A stretch of DNA of 47,586 nucleotides, from positions 1 through 47,586 of the forward strand of contig NZ_JACRSQ010000024.1 in the NCBI RefSeq assembly GCF_014384895.1. The letters are read 5' to 3'. The first letter of the stretch is position 1. Each line of letters opens with the position of its first letter. The stretch comes from Bianquea renquensis (GTDB taxonomy: Bacteria; Bacillota; Clostridia; Lachnospirales; Bianqueaceae). Positions 8,340 through 16,815 of the stretch are shown one piece after another. The notes beneath the pieces are model-generated. The model was given only the letters and a program-made list of their open reading frames with translations, did not search any database and had not been told where the DNA came from. Both the position numbers and the translations under genes were made by a program.

Positions 8340-9697
8340 ATCATGTCATACATATCAAGTTTCAGGAGGTTATAGGGCAGATCAAGCCGGTGCACGGTGT
8401 CAACAATGGCCCTCTCAGCGGCTCCGAGACCAAGGATCTGAGCCGGTATTTCCGCCTGGGCGGAATTCCATTGATTCGTTTTCACGATACAGACTACCCG
8501 AATCCCCGGCAAGTGGATATCCCCAAGATCTTTCCGGATTTTTCTAAGGATCCGGCGGATGCTGGCAGCTATGATTTCCGGCACACGGATGTGCACATGG
8601 CGGCGGCGTATGAGACCGGGGCCAAGGTCTTATATCGCCTGGGAACCAGCATCGAACACATGAAGCACAAGGTTGATATTTATCCGCCGAAGGACTATGG
8701 AAAGTGGGCTCAGATCTGCATTGGCATCATCCGGCACTACACGCAGGGGTGGGCTGATGGGTTTACCTTCGATGTTCCCTACTGGGAGATCTGGAATGAG
8801 CCGGACAATAACCTTACAAAACCCGATATGTGGATCGGTGAGCCGGATACCTACTATCGCTTGTATGAGACGGCGGCAAAGGTGATTAAAGCAGCATTCC
8901 CCAGCATTAAGGTCGGAGGCTACGCCGGCTGCACCATCCACAATGAGGCCTTTCGAGAAGGCTTTTTGCGGCATGTCCGCAATACCGGAGCTCCCCTGGA
9001 TTTCTTCTCGTGGCACGGATATTCCTCCACGGTGGATCAGATTGCTCGCGATGCCGTTACGGCAAGGGAGCGGCTGCGCGCATATGGATTGGAAGCGGCA
9101 GAGATCCTCTGCGATGAGTGGAATTATATTGAGCCGGTGCCAGAGTTCTGGACAAAATACCGCCAGGAGGGCAGCGAATATCTTCAGCAGGAACTGTTTG
9201 AGAAGCAGAAGAGCCGGTTTGGCGCTTCCTTCCTGGCATCCTGCTTCGTCGAGATGCAGAATTCCCCTCTCGCTGCCTGCAACTATTATGATGCGCAGCC
9301 CAGCTCCAGCTGGTGCGGAATGTTTAATCTCTACGGAGTTCCCCAGCCGGCGTTCTATAGTTTTGTCGCTTTTAACGCTCTCTATCGCCTGGGCCGCCAG
9401 GTAGCGGTCCAGCCGGAGGCCCAGACCCCCCAGTGTCTAGCGGCGAGAGACGAGAAAAACATGGCAATCCTGCTGAGCCATCACGGGGAAGGTGAGATCG
9501 AGGGCTGTCTGGATCTAGAATTGGATGCCGGTTTCCCAATGGCGGCAGAATTCTATTTGCTCCAGGATCTAGGGGGACTTCAGCAAATCAAAACAGAAGT
9601 CTATTGTACGGATCAGATTCAGCAATATTATACCATGGATTCCAACAGTGTTCTGCTGATCAAGCTGCATCCGATGAAAGAGAGAGAAGTGTCATGA
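8336..9697 (+). CDS. GH39-like glycoside hydrolase (beta-xylosidase or related, clan GH-A)
   Basis: The 453-residue protein has the clan GH-A catalytic pair. WEIWNEPDN (150-158) carries the acid/base Glu155 and ILCDEWNY (257-264) carries the likely nucleophile Glu261. Surrounding elements such as VNNGPL (22-27), RFHD (48-51) and SWHGYS (225-230) fit the (beta/alpha)8 barrel of GH39. Known members include beta-xylosidases and alpha-L-iduronidases, so both xylan-type and uronic-acid-type substrates remain possible. There is no signal peptide, so it acts in the cytoplasm. The start overlaps the LacI stop by four bases, and its own stop overlaps the next start the same way (9694-9697). Local regulation is by the adjacent LacI protein. 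Confidence 0.8.
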   Translation: MNHVIHIKFQEVIGQIKPVHGVNNGPLSGSETKDLSRYFRLGGIPLIRFHDTDYPNPRQVDIPKIFPDFSKDPADAGSYDFRHTDVHMAAAYETGAKVLYRLGTSIEHMKHKVDIYPPKDYGKWAQICIGIIRHYTQGWADGFTFDVPYWEIWNEPDNNLTKPDMWIGEPDTYYRLYETAAKVIKAAFPSIKVGGYAGCTIHNEAFREGFLRHVRNTGAPLDFFSWHGYSSTVDQIARDAVTARERLRAYGLEAAEILCDEWNYIEPVPEFWTKYRQEGSEYLQQELFEKQKSRFGASFLASCFVEMQNSPLAACNYYDAQPSSSWCGMFNLYGVPQPAFYSFVAFNALYRLGRQVAVQPEAQTPQCLAARDEKNMAILLSHHGEGEIEGCLDLELDAGFPMAAEFYLLQDLGGLQQIKTEVYCTDQIQQYYTMDSNSVLLIKLHPMKEREVS

Positions 9698-10587
9698 TGG
9701 AGGTCCTGGCCGTTATCGGAACGGTTGTATGTTATTCTCTGCAGAACATATTCGTCAAGGATTATCAAAACCGATGCGGGGTTGGAATTGTCCAGAGCTT
9801 ATGGTTTATGGCTGTCAAAAGCCTCTTCACCATCATACTGTTCTGGGCGCTCAACCGTTTTACTCTGCATGTGACAGGACCTACAGCGCTATTTAGCTTT
9901 CTATTCTCTGTGAGCGCTATCTTTTCCGACTGGGGCTTGATTGCTGCGATGGAACTGGGGAAAATGGCAATGGTGTCCATGTATTCGCTGATCGGTTCGG
10001 CACTAATCCCCTTTTTTTACGGGGCCTGTTTCCTCGGGGAGGATCTGTCTATCGTCAAGGTGGTGGCAATTGTTTTAATGTGCCTCTCCTTTGTCCCTTC
10101 CGTATATGGATCAAAAAATAATGGGACGGCTTTGTCAAAGAAAGCTCGAATCCGTTTCATTGCCTTGTGCATCATCTGCTTTGTTGGCAATGGCTTTTGC
10201 GCACTGGTTTTGAAACTAAATCAGATTGCCGTGGGAGCGTCAGGCGCCAACGATTTTATGATACTCATGGCGCTGATGACGCTTCCCATCTGCCTGGTGG
10301 CCCTGCTGCTTATGAAAAGGCAGAAGCCCTGGATACCCGCTCAGGCCAGGACGGGGCGAAGCGTAGGCTGTGCCCTTGGATTATGCGTTTTTAATGGAAC
10401 GGCTTCGGTTTTATCCATGTTTGCGGCGAAGACATTGCCTTCGTCCATTCAATTTCCCATCATCAGCGGCGGCCAGTTGATTCTGATTTCCCTTTGGGGA
10501 TGGATTTTTTTCAAAGAAAAGATCACCAAGCAGGAGGCCCTAGGGATTCTATTGGCCCTTGCCGCCATGATATTTTTTATGCTATAG
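9694..10587 (+). CDS. EamA/DMT-type membrane transporter
   Basis: This 297-residue, very hydrophobic protein has about ten predicted membrane segments in two similar halves, as in drug/metabolite transporters. Each half ends with a short loop containing acidic or basic residues. The start is ATG 9694, overlapping the glycosidase stop (ATGA) with AGAGAGAAG upstream. The longer frame back to 9604 lies inside the glycosidase gene and is rejected. Position in a LacI-GH39 operon suggests uptake of a small sugar or export of a catabolic by-product. Substrate not predictable. A bidirectional terminator follows. Confidence 0.8.
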   Translation: MMEVLAVIGTVVCYSLQNIFVKDYQNRCGVGIVQSLWFMAVKSLFTIILFWALNRFTLHVTGPTALFSFLFSVSAIFSDWGLIAAMELGKMAMVSMYSLIGSALIPFFYGACFLGEDLSIVKVVAIVLMCLSFVPSVYGSKNNGTALSKKARIRFIALCIICFVGNGFCALVLKLNQIAVGASGANDFMILMALMTLPICLVALLLMKRQKPWIPAQARTGRSVGCALGLCVFNGTASVLSMFAAKTLPSSIQFPIISGGQLILISLWGWIFFKEKITKQEALGILLALAAMIFFML

Positions 10588-10594
10588 CGAGCAC

Positions 10595-10648
10595 AAAAAA
10601 ACGTCTCGCAAGCCGTATCCGGTTGGATTTACGGTGGAGACGTTTTTT
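10595..10648. terminator. Bidirectional terminator between convergent genes
   Basis: AAAAAACGTCTC (from 10595) and GAGACGTTTTTT (to 10648) form a stem with A/T-runs on both sides. It can end the LacI-GH39-transporter transcript on the plus strand and the O-antigen-ligase-like transcript on the minus strand. Confidence 0.9.
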
Positions 10649-10681
10649 CCTATAGGAAAATCCGCCGAAGGGCGGACCTTT

Positions 10682-11842
10682 TTACGGGGAATGGGGGAGC
10701 TGGGAGTTTATTTTTACCTTGTGCTGGCGCCGGGCGGTATGATTTTTCACTGCTGGAAGACATTCTGTGGAGCTGAGCAGTAGCAGGAACAGCATACCGG
10801 TCTGAACCCACGCCACGGTCACATCGGATATGCCGTGAACGAGTGTGCTGACGGTCAAACCCAGCAGCAGTGCCGTGAGATACGATTCTTGCCGATCCCG
10901 CATGGAGTGCCAAAGGCTGCGGTATTGAAGCCCAAAATAGGATAGAAGCGCCGTGGTCCCCACAATGCCATAGTTCAACAGCGGCTCCAGATACAGGCTG
11001 TGAGAGTGGTCGTTCGCCTCGCTACCCGGAATGACCGGCCAGACATACTGGTATGCGAAGGTTCCCTGGCCAAATAGCGGGTGCTGGAGAAAGCCTTTTA
11101 CCGCAGTTGTCCAGATGTCAACCCGAAGCTCAATCATGTGGTCCAGAATCGGAAGGCGGCACAGCACCCCTGGGATGATGAGAGCCGCGAAGGCGTACAA
11201 AACAGAAGCGGCGAGGACAATGGCAAACAGCCGAAAGCGCTTCAAATAAATCAGCATTGCGAGGCAGCCGAGGAACACGGCGGGCCGGGCGGAGATACAG
11301 TCGCATAGGTAGATCCCGATACAGCTTAGGGCGATGACCACAAAATACCACCATTTTCTTGACGGGCAGGTCATGCTGCGATAAAAGCTGACAAGGATGC
11401 AATATTCCAAGATGGTGCCATAATAATTGGGGTTATAGAAAACAGAGGATGCTCGTCCGTCCAGCAGGGAGGAGGGAATCCAGAGTTTTTGGACAATGGC
11501 GTAGATCAAGCAGGGAACGCTTGCGATACAGCCGAGATCCATGAGACGGTATAACAAAGATTTTGTCATGGTTGTTCGACACAAGAGCCCAAAGCACAAA
11601 ATTGAGATGGCGGCCAACCCTTGGAATACGCTGAGCCAGCGCTGATACAGCGCTGGAATCACCAGGGCCAATCCGCCGAAAAGAACGAGGAAGCAAACGC
11701 CTGGCAGATGCCGAAGCTGATTGCGTTTTATTTTATCGAAACACACATAGAGCGAGGCCAGGACAGCGCCTGCAATGGTGACGGGATACGGGAGAAAAAT
11801 AGTGATAAAACAGAAGGTCAAGACCTTTTCATCCTGCTTCAT
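10682..11842 (-). CDS. O-antigen ligase / Wzy-type polymerase family membrane protein
   Basis: The 386-residue polytopic protein has roughly ten membrane segments. A large extracytoplasmic loop after residue 235 contains R240, FLQHPLFGQG (251-260) and DHSHSLYLEP (278-287). That pattern is typical of the O-antigen ligase/polymerase family (Wzy_C), which joins lipid-linked sugar chains. In a Gram-positive cell it would act on capsule, teichoic or exopolysaccharide chains. Start: ATG 11842 has AAGGG touching it, too close to work well. A textbook AAAGGAG (11891-11885) lies six bases before an in-frame CTG at 11878, so the true product may be 12 residues longer. No glycosyltransferase genes adjoin it, which is unusual for this family. 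Confidence 0.82.
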   Translation of the reverse strand: MKQDEKVLTFCFITIFLPYPVTIAGAVLASLYVCFDKIKRNQLRHLPGVCFLVLFGGLALVIPALYQRWLSVFQGLAAISILCFGLLCRTTMTKSLLYRLMDLGCIASVPCLIYAIVQKLWIPSSLLDGRASSVFYNPNYYGTILEYCILVSFYRSMTCPSRKWWYFVVIALSCIGIYLCDCISARPAVFLGCLAMLIYLKRFRLFAIVLAASVLYAFAALIIPGVLCRLPILDHMIELRVDIWTTAVKGFLQHPLFGQGTFAYQYVWPVIPGSEANDHSHSLYLEPLLNYGIVGTTALLSYFGLQYRSLWHSMRDRQESYLTALLLGLTVSTLVHGISDVTVAWVQTGMLFLLLLSSTECLPAVKNHTARRQHKVKINSQLPHSP

Positions 11843-11921
11843 CCCTTGAAACTCGTTAAGAAAAGATGCTTTGATCAGATTCAGCTCCTTTCTGGCACAC
11901 AGAAAAATTGCAACTTTTCTT

Positions 11922-11930
11922 ATTATATCA
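11922..11930 (-). promoter_or_regulatory. Extended -10 promoter of the O-antigen-ligase-like gene
   Basis: On the minus strand TGATATAAT (11930-11922) is an extended -10 element; no clear -35 is seen. Transcription would start near 11915, which places the AAAGGAG at 11891-11885 inside the leader. Confidence 0.5.
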
Positions 11931-12007
11931 TAGATATTGAATTTGAAAAGAAAAAATTCATTAAGGAATTATGAAGAATCCTTCCAGCGCGTCTGCCATT
12001 GGGGGCT

Positions 12008-12034
12008 TGTTTTTTTCCTGCCGCATGGTATAAT
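12008..12034 (+). promoter_or_regulatory. Promoter of the unknown membrane protein
   Basis: TATAAT at 12029-12034 with a poor -35 (TTGTTT, 12008-12013, spacing 15). The sequence between this site and the minus-strand promoter at 11922 is a short divergent control region. Confidence 0.45.
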
Positions 12035-12096
12035 ACTTAGAGTTATGAAGGAGGGAGTCTGACAATGCGCGATTGCAGGGCCGGTGAGGCACAGAA

Positions 12097-12873
12097 ATGA
12101 AGAAGAATAGAAGTTGGGCAATTCTTGTTTTGCTCGTCCTATTTACAGCCAGCGCGGCCGCGGCAATGGTATATGGGCGTATTGGCTATCGCTTTGCCGC
12201 AGATGGTAGCGCTGTGTTGCTGTTCCTCGCCATCGCAGAGGGGCTTCTGGATAAACGGCAGGATGCATTAGCCGATTTGTCACCCTGGCAGCGGTGGTAC
12301 CTGCTGTTGATGGCTGTATCTGCCATCCTGTTGATCGGGGTCATGGGAGTGGTACCGGTGGATTCCATCTGGATTCTATACCGTTTGCTCCTGCTTTTGC
12401 TCCTGTTTCAAATGGGAATTGCGGCTTACGGGGAGGCGCTGGTTCATCAGCGCGCAGGCGCGGGGCGGTGGATTTACGCGCTTTTTCTCCTTCTCGTTCT
12501 GAGCTTTCAGTTTAAAGCCTATAGGGATCTTGACCGGTTTCAGTATCTGGAACCCATAGCCCAGGCGCGGCAGATCCCATATTTGCAGGCGGAAGCCGCT
12601 GCCTCCGTCTTCGGAGCCATGATGTTTTGGATGGCGCAACAAATTTTGTTTCTACAAACAAAAAAAGCTGAACCTGATGGGCGGGTTCAGCTTTGGCGCA
12701 GGGCGTACCGCGCCGGTATGTTTGTACAGCCGGTCATGGTCGTGCTGGCTTTTTTGGAGGCAGCAATGAGGACGAAGGCCGTTGGCTGGGCAATTTTTAT
12801 CGCGGTGGATGCCTGCTTTTGCCTCTGGCTGGATCAGAAGGCCGGGCCGAGAGTCCAGCAAATCCGGCAGTAG
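12097..12873 (+). CDS. Unknown polytopic membrane protein
   Basis: I do not recognise a family for this 258-residue protein. It has about seven hydrophobic segments, including a Leu-rich stretch near residues 91-101 (YRLLLLLLLF), and short charged loops with many Arg residues. The ribosome binding site before ATG 12097 is weak (GGTGAGG). Codons 186-200 coincide with a perfect 11-bp inverted repeat (12664-12694) that looks like a terminator for the opposite strand. That region encodes a cytoplasmic loop (TKKAEPDGRVQLWRRA), so both uses are compatible. It ends six bases before the convergent metallo-hydrolase gene. Confidence 0.6.
   Translation: MKKNRSWAILVLLVLFTASAAAAMVYGRIGYRFAADGSAVLLFLAIAEGLLDKRQDALADLSPWQRWYLLLMAVSAILLIGVMGVVPVDSIWILYRLLLLLLLFQMGIAAYGEALVHQRAGAGRWIYALFLLLVLSFQFKAYRDLDRFQYLEPIAQARQIPYLQAEAAASVFGAMMFWMAQQILFLQTKKAEPDGRVQLWRRAYRAGMFVQPVMVVLAFLEAAMRTKAVGWAIFIAVDACFCLWLDQKAGPRVQQIRQ
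12654..12696 (-). terminator. Minus-strand terminator lying inside the convergent coding region
   Basis: On the minus strand AAAGCTGAACC (12694-12684) pairs perfectly with GGTTCAGCTTT (12674-12664), and T residues continue to 12660. This is the classical stem-plus-T layout, about 185 bases beyond the stop of the minus-strand metallo-hydrolase gene at 12880. It would end the AraC/metallo-hydrolase transcript inside the 3' part of the convergent membrane-protein gene. Confidence 0.75.
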
Positions 12874-12879
12874 ACAGGA

Positions 12880-13731
12880 TCAGAGGTCAAACTCCATTCC
12901 ATCGTAGGAAACGAGATATCCCATGGGCTCTGCGATGGCACACAAGTCATGGTAGAGGCAGGATATACCGTTATGAGAGAAGTGATTGAGCACGCACAGG
13001 GTATCGGCTGTGCAGAGCCCCATCTCCTGAAGCCGGCTGCGAAGGACCTGGACATCCCCCAGCCCCATGTGGCCGTTGTTCTGACCTTTGGCGCAATTTC
13101 CAAAGGTGCAGTCGAAGCTGATCATGGAAAAGGGTTTTTTTACAGTGGAGAGGTATGTCCACACTTCCTCATGGAAGCGTCCTGTGTCGTGACAGTACAG
13201 GAGAGATTGGGATCCGTTCTCGATTTGATAGAGAAAAGGCTGCGCGGTGGGGCGCTCATGCATGTGATTAGCCGGAAGAGGCGTCACGGTGTAGGGGCCA
13301 GCCTGTACGGGGACATAGGGTTCCAGGATATGCCATTGAAGGAGTCCTGCGCAGCTAGGCGAAATGTAGGGCGCGGCCACAGTGTCAAAGAAGTCTCTCG
13401 TATCGGCGGAGCAAAAGATGGACAGGGGGGAGTTGGATACGGAGCTGCTGAACCCATCGCCCCGCAATATAAACTCCTGGGGGTAGAAATGATCGATATG
13501 ACAGTGTGTGACGAACAGATATTGAATTTTGGCTAGATCTAAGCCGTAGTGCAGCGCGTGCATATAGGTATCGCCTGGAAAATCCAACAGTAAGTCGTCG
13601 TTGATCATGGCCTGCGAGCGAGTCCGAATGTGGCGGCCGCCGAGAGCACGGGCCTCCTCACATACGGCGCAGCGGCAGAATACGCCCGGCCAGCCTTCCG
13701 CTGCAGCGGTTCCTAAGTACTGAAAGCGCAT
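12880..13731 (-). CDS. Metallo-beta-lactamase-fold hydrolase, PhnP-like
   Basis: The 283-residue protein carries THCHIDH (75-81), the signature of zinc-dependent MBL-fold hydrolases. Later ligands fit NHMH (155-158), CHDTG (180-184) and SFD (205-207). Near the N-terminus CRCAVC (19-24) gives a cysteine cluster like the structural zinc site of PhnP, a cyclic phosphodiesterase. A phosphodiester or cyclic sugar-phosphate substrate is therefore plausible. The start at 13731 is fixed by AAAGGAGG eight bases upstream; the longer frame to 13779 lacks one. It follows an AraC regulator on the same strand with a 35-base gap, suggesting co-transcription. Confidence 0.83.
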   Translation of the reverse strand: MRFQYLGTAAAEGWPGVFCRCAVCEEARALGGRHIRTRSQAMINDDLLLDFPGDTYMHALHYGLDLAKIQYLFVTHCHIDHFYPQEFILRGDGFSSSVSNSPLSIFCSADTRDFFDTVAAPYISPSCAGLLQWHILEPYVPVQAGPYTVTPLPANHMHERPTAQPFLYQIENGSQSLLYCHDTGRFHEEVWTYLSTVKKPFSMISFDCTFGNCAKGQNNGHMGLGDVQVLRSRLQEMGLCTADTLCVLNHFSHNGISCLYHDLCAIAEPMGYLVSYDGMEFDL

Positions 13732-13766
13732 AGAAAAACCTCCTTTTGATATGGACAGTATTGGTT

Positions 13767-14627
13767 TTATAACGGGCATACATCCAACACAGAGATGGAT
13801 TCAGCAGAGGCCGCGTTCGTCTTTTGTTCCCGGCGCGAATCCCGATAAGCCGTAGGGGTGGTTTCCAAAATCTCCTGAAAACTCCGGTTGAAGCTTCGCA
13901 GACTTTCAAAGCCGCACTCATACGATATGTCGGAGATGGACAGCGCGTCTTTCTCAAGTAGGGATAAAGCGTGGTTGATGCGCAGATATTTTAGGTAATG
14001 GCAAAAGCTATAGCCTAGCTGTTGATTGAAAATGCGGGATACATAATATTTTGAAAAGTTCAGGGAGTCCGCCAGTGTATTCAGCGATAGCGGTTCTGTG
14101 AAATGTGCGCTAATATATTCTAGGACTTGCTGAAGGGCGGAGGTGGAGTTGGAGCGGGGGATAAACGACGCATTCTGATAGATGCGGCCTAAGAAGACGG
14201 TCATATACCCTTTCAACACCAATGGGTCGGGATTACAGCCGTGCTGGCAGGCTTCGCGCAGCATGGCTGTGGCAATCTGGTCGTACTCCTCTTTGTGCTC
14301 CGCGTCGTGAAAAAAAGGCGTGGCGAAGTCCCGCTTTTTCATGAGATTCGTGAAGCTTGCGGTCTGCTCCGGCTCAAAGATGACCATACAGCAGAGGCTC
14401 GTGTTGGGCGTATAGTACCGGTGAATTTTATTGCTGAGGGATAAACAGATGTCGCCGGGATGGAGCAGGCGTGTCTGGTCTTCAATGGTGGTTTCCATCT
14501 CGCCGTCCAGCATATAGACGAACTCATACTGATGATGCATATGCGGCACAAAGGTCATGTTCACACAGCGGGAAACGCGGAATTTTGGCGCGTCGGAGTC
14601 AGAGAATAACTGATAATGTCCTAGCAT
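13767..14627 (-). CDS. AraC-family regulator (cupin + HTH)
   Basis: The 286-residue protein has an N-terminal cupin-like effector domain, with HMHHQYEFVYMLDGE near residues 29-43 and HPGDI near 56-60. A C-terminal AraC double helix-turn-helix follows (about 170-265), including LNTLADSLNFSKYYVSRIF and ISDISYECGFESLRSFNRSF. Such proteins switch on sugar genes when a ligand binds the cupin. GGAGG lies eight bases before ATG 14627. It is divergent from a Gfo/Idh gene starting at 14760 and precedes the PhnP-like gene, so it may control both directions from the 132-base gap. Confidence 0.92.
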   Translation of the reverse strand: MLGHYQLFSDSDAPKFRVSRCVNMTFVPHMHHQYEFVYMLDGEMETTIEDQTRLLHPGDICLSLSNKIHRYYTPNTSLCCMVIFEPEQTASFTNLMKKRDFATPFFHDAEHKEEYDQIATAMLREACQHGCNPDPLVLKGYMTVFLGRIYQNASFIPRSNSTSALQQVLEYISAHFTEPLSLNTLADSLNFSKYYVSRIFNQQLGYSFCHYLKYLRINHALSLLEKDALSISDISYECGFESLRSFNRSFQEILETTPTAYRDSRREQKTNAASAESISVLDVCPL

Positions 14628-14717
14628 ATGATCGCCTCCATCGGTGATATTGTATCAAAAACAGCAACAATTGTCCAGGGGCGGATAGGGTTTTGGCAAG
14701 CTTTTTTTTGGCAACTG

Positions 14718-14726
14718 TGCTATGAT
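14718..14726 (+). promoter_or_regulatory. Extended -10 promoter of the second Gfo/Idh gene
   Basis: TGC-TATGAT (14718-14726) is an extended -10. No good -35 at standard spacing, which suits activation by an AraC-type protein. Confidence 0.5.
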
Positions 14727-14759
14727 AGTGTCGATTATCAATGAGCAGGAGGGAATACG

Positions 14760-15815
14760 ATGGCATATAATCTTGCAATCGTCGGATATGGCGGTATGGG
14801 CAGTTGGCATCATCGCAATATTCAGGACCATGTACCGGAAATCCAGGTGACAGGGGCTTATGATGTACGGGAAGAAGCCAGAACATTAGCAGCTGCCAAT
14901 GGCTTGAAGGTCTATGATTCCTTGGAGGCGCTGTTGGCAGACAAAACCCTTGATATCATTACTGTGGCAGTTCCTAACAATTTCCACAGGGATATCAGCA
15001 TTGCAGCCATGCGGAGGGGGAAGAATGTTATCTGTGAGAAACCCGTTGCGATGAACGCGCGGGAGCTGGAGGAGATCATCGCAGTTCGGGATGAGACGGG
15101 GCGGTTATTTTCGATCCACCAGAACCGCCGGTGGGATAAGGATTACCGAACGATCAAACAGATTTTAGCGGATAAAACCATTGGTACACCGTATTTTATC
15201 GAGAGCCGCGTGCAGGGGTCCAGGCGGTCGCTCCATGGCTGGAGAGGCCATAAGGTCAACGGCGGCGGCATGGTTCTGGACTGGGGAGTTCATCTGCTTG
15301 ATCAGCTGCTGGATCTTATCGACTCTAAGGTTACCCAAGTATACGGTCAACTGTTCAGCATTTTTTCTGATGAGGTGGATGATAACTTTAAGGCGGTTAT
15401 CCGATTTGAAAATGGAGTCTCCGCCATGATGGAAATCGCCACCAATTGTTTCATCACACAGCCCAGATGGCATATGTCCTGTACCGATGGAACCGTTCAG
15501 ATCGACGGTTGGGGGCGCGAGGGAAAGATGATCAGGCTTTTGACGGATGACGATATGGGGTGGGAGGATGAGATTGTCTACACGGCAGCGGGGCCCACTC
15601 GCACCATGGCGCCTAGGCCCGTCCACACCACTCAGGAACTGGAGCTACCCGACGTTCCCGCGGAGTGGTCAAGCTACTATAAAAACATCGCTGGCGTTCT
15701 GGATGGCAGGGAAGACCTGATCGTAAAGCCGGAGCAAGCCCTCCGTGTCATGAAGGGAATCGACTTGATTTTCCAATCGAATGAAAAAGGGGTGGGTTTG
15801 GCCTGTAGGATCTAA
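14760..15815 (+). CDS. Gfo/Idh/MocA family oxidoreductase
   Basis: The 351-residue enzyme has the nucleotide-binding start VGYGGMG (8-14), the catalytic ICEKPVAM segment (near 96-103) and LDWGVHLLD (near 175-183), matching the family active-site histidine. It probably oxidises or reduces a sugar or polyol with NAD(P). AGGAGGG precedes ATG 14760. Its own AraC regulator follows 26 bases downstream, and another AraC gene diverges upstream, so it sits between two regulators. Substrate unknown. Confidence 0.9.
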   Translation: MAYNLAIVGYGGMGSWHHRNIQDHVPEIQVTGAYDVREEARTLAAANGLKVYDSLEALLADKTLDIITVAVPNNFHRDISIAAMRRGKNVICEKPVAMNARELEEIIAVRDETGRLFSIHQNRRWDKDYRTIKQILADKTIGTPYFIESRVQGSRRSLHGWRGHKVNGGGMVLDWGVHLLDQLLDLIDSKVTQVYGQLFSIFSDEVDDNFKAVIRFENGVSAMMEIATNCFITQPRWHMSCTDGTVQIDGWGREGKMIRLLTDDDMGWEDEIVYTAAGPTRTMAPRPVHTTQELELPDVPAEWSSYYKNIAGVLDGREDLIVKPEQALRVMKGIDLIFQSNEKGVGLACRI

Positions 15816-15841
15816 AGGTTTCCATGGAAGGAGAAGGGAGA

Positions 15842-16729
15842 ATGGCAGACTTGGATGGGCATGTTTGGACAAGCCAGCAGATCAACCATGACCGGATCGG
15901 AGGATTTCATATTAACAGTGCGGTGCTGACCGTCAATCATGTACCGGAACACAGCCATGATTTTGAGGAACTGGTCTGCATTCTGGATGGAAGGGGAGAA
16001 CAGACCATCAATGGGAAGTCCTTTGAGATTAAGACCGGAGACGTATTTGTTATCCAGGGGCAGGACCGGCATGGGTTTGCCAATCTGGATCATGTGCATA
16101 TCGTCAACCTTGGATATCAGAGACGGTATCTAGAGCAGATGGAGGACATGTTCCTCACCATTCCAGGCTTCTCCCCTATGTTTTATGTGGCGCCGAGACA
16201 TCGGAACCTTCTGGCATTTGAGAGCCGATTGAACCTGAAACCTATGGAGCTATCCAATCTGTCGCTCATGATCGACCAATTTAAGCAGGAATTTGCTCGC
16301 AAGCGGGCATTCTCAGAAGCGATGTTGCAAGTCTGTTTTTATCAGATTGTGGTATTTCTCGCGGATCAGTATTCCCAGGAACCGTCGGATGCCCCTAGGG
16401 GACGCTTTTTAGCTCTAGCTCCGGTTTTGCGGTACATTGAAGTGCAATATATGCATCCCATCACGCTGGATGAGCTGACGAAACAGGCGGGCATGAGCAC
16501 GAACCAGTTCCTGCGCGCATTCAATGATCTCGTTCAGACGTCGCCCATCGACTACGTGATCCGTGTCCGAATACAGAAAGCCTGCGAGCTCTTGGAGAGA
16601 GGTGATCAGACAATCACGGACATTGCCTATGACGTAGGGTTCCGGGACAGCAATTATTTTTCTAGAATTTTTAAGAAGATAACGGGATGCGCCCCTGGTG
16701 AATACCGCAAGAAGGTGAAATCGTGCTAG
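15842..16729 (+). CDS. AraC-family regulator (RhaR/RhaS-like layout)
   Basis: The 295-residue product has a cupin N-terminus (VPEHSHDFEELVCILDGRGE, then KTGDVFVIQ). The C-terminal AraC domain (from about 195) includes LDELTKQAGMSTNQFLRAF and ITDIAYDVGFRDSNYFSRIF. Start ATG 15842 lies eight bases after AAGGAG; the in-frame ATG 15824 overlaps that site and is less likely. It is the second gene after a Gfo/Idh protein and precedes the promoter for the UroD-like gene, a likely target. Confidence 0.9.
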   Translation: MADLDGHVWTSQQINHDRIGGFHINSAVLTVNHVPEHSHDFEELVCILDGRGEQTINGKSFEIKTGDVFVIQGQDRHGFANLDHVHIVNLGYQRRYLEQMEDMFLTIPGFSPMFYVAPRHRNLLAFESRLNLKPMELSNLSLMIDQFKQEFARKRAFSEAMLQVCFYQIVVFLADQYSQEPSDAPRGRFLALAPVLRYIEVQYMHPITLDELTKQAGMSTNQFLRAFNDLVQTSPIDYVIRVRIQKACELLERGDQTITDIAYDVGFRDSNYFSRIFKKITGCAPGEYRKKVKSC

Positions 16730-16767
16730 TTTTGTGGAGAATAGTGAAGGCGAGGGCATGAGGATTC

Positions 16768-16776
16768 TGCTATACT
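16768..16776 (+). promoter_or_regulatory. Extended -10 promoter of the UroD-like gene
   Basis: TGC-TATACT at 16768-16776, with no clear -35. Weak core plus extended -10 again fits an activator-dependent promoter, and the AraC gene just upstream is a candidate. Confidence 0.5.
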
Positions 16777-16815
16777 CTCTATACATCAAGTCAAGGATGG
16801 AAAGGAGTGTAGGAG

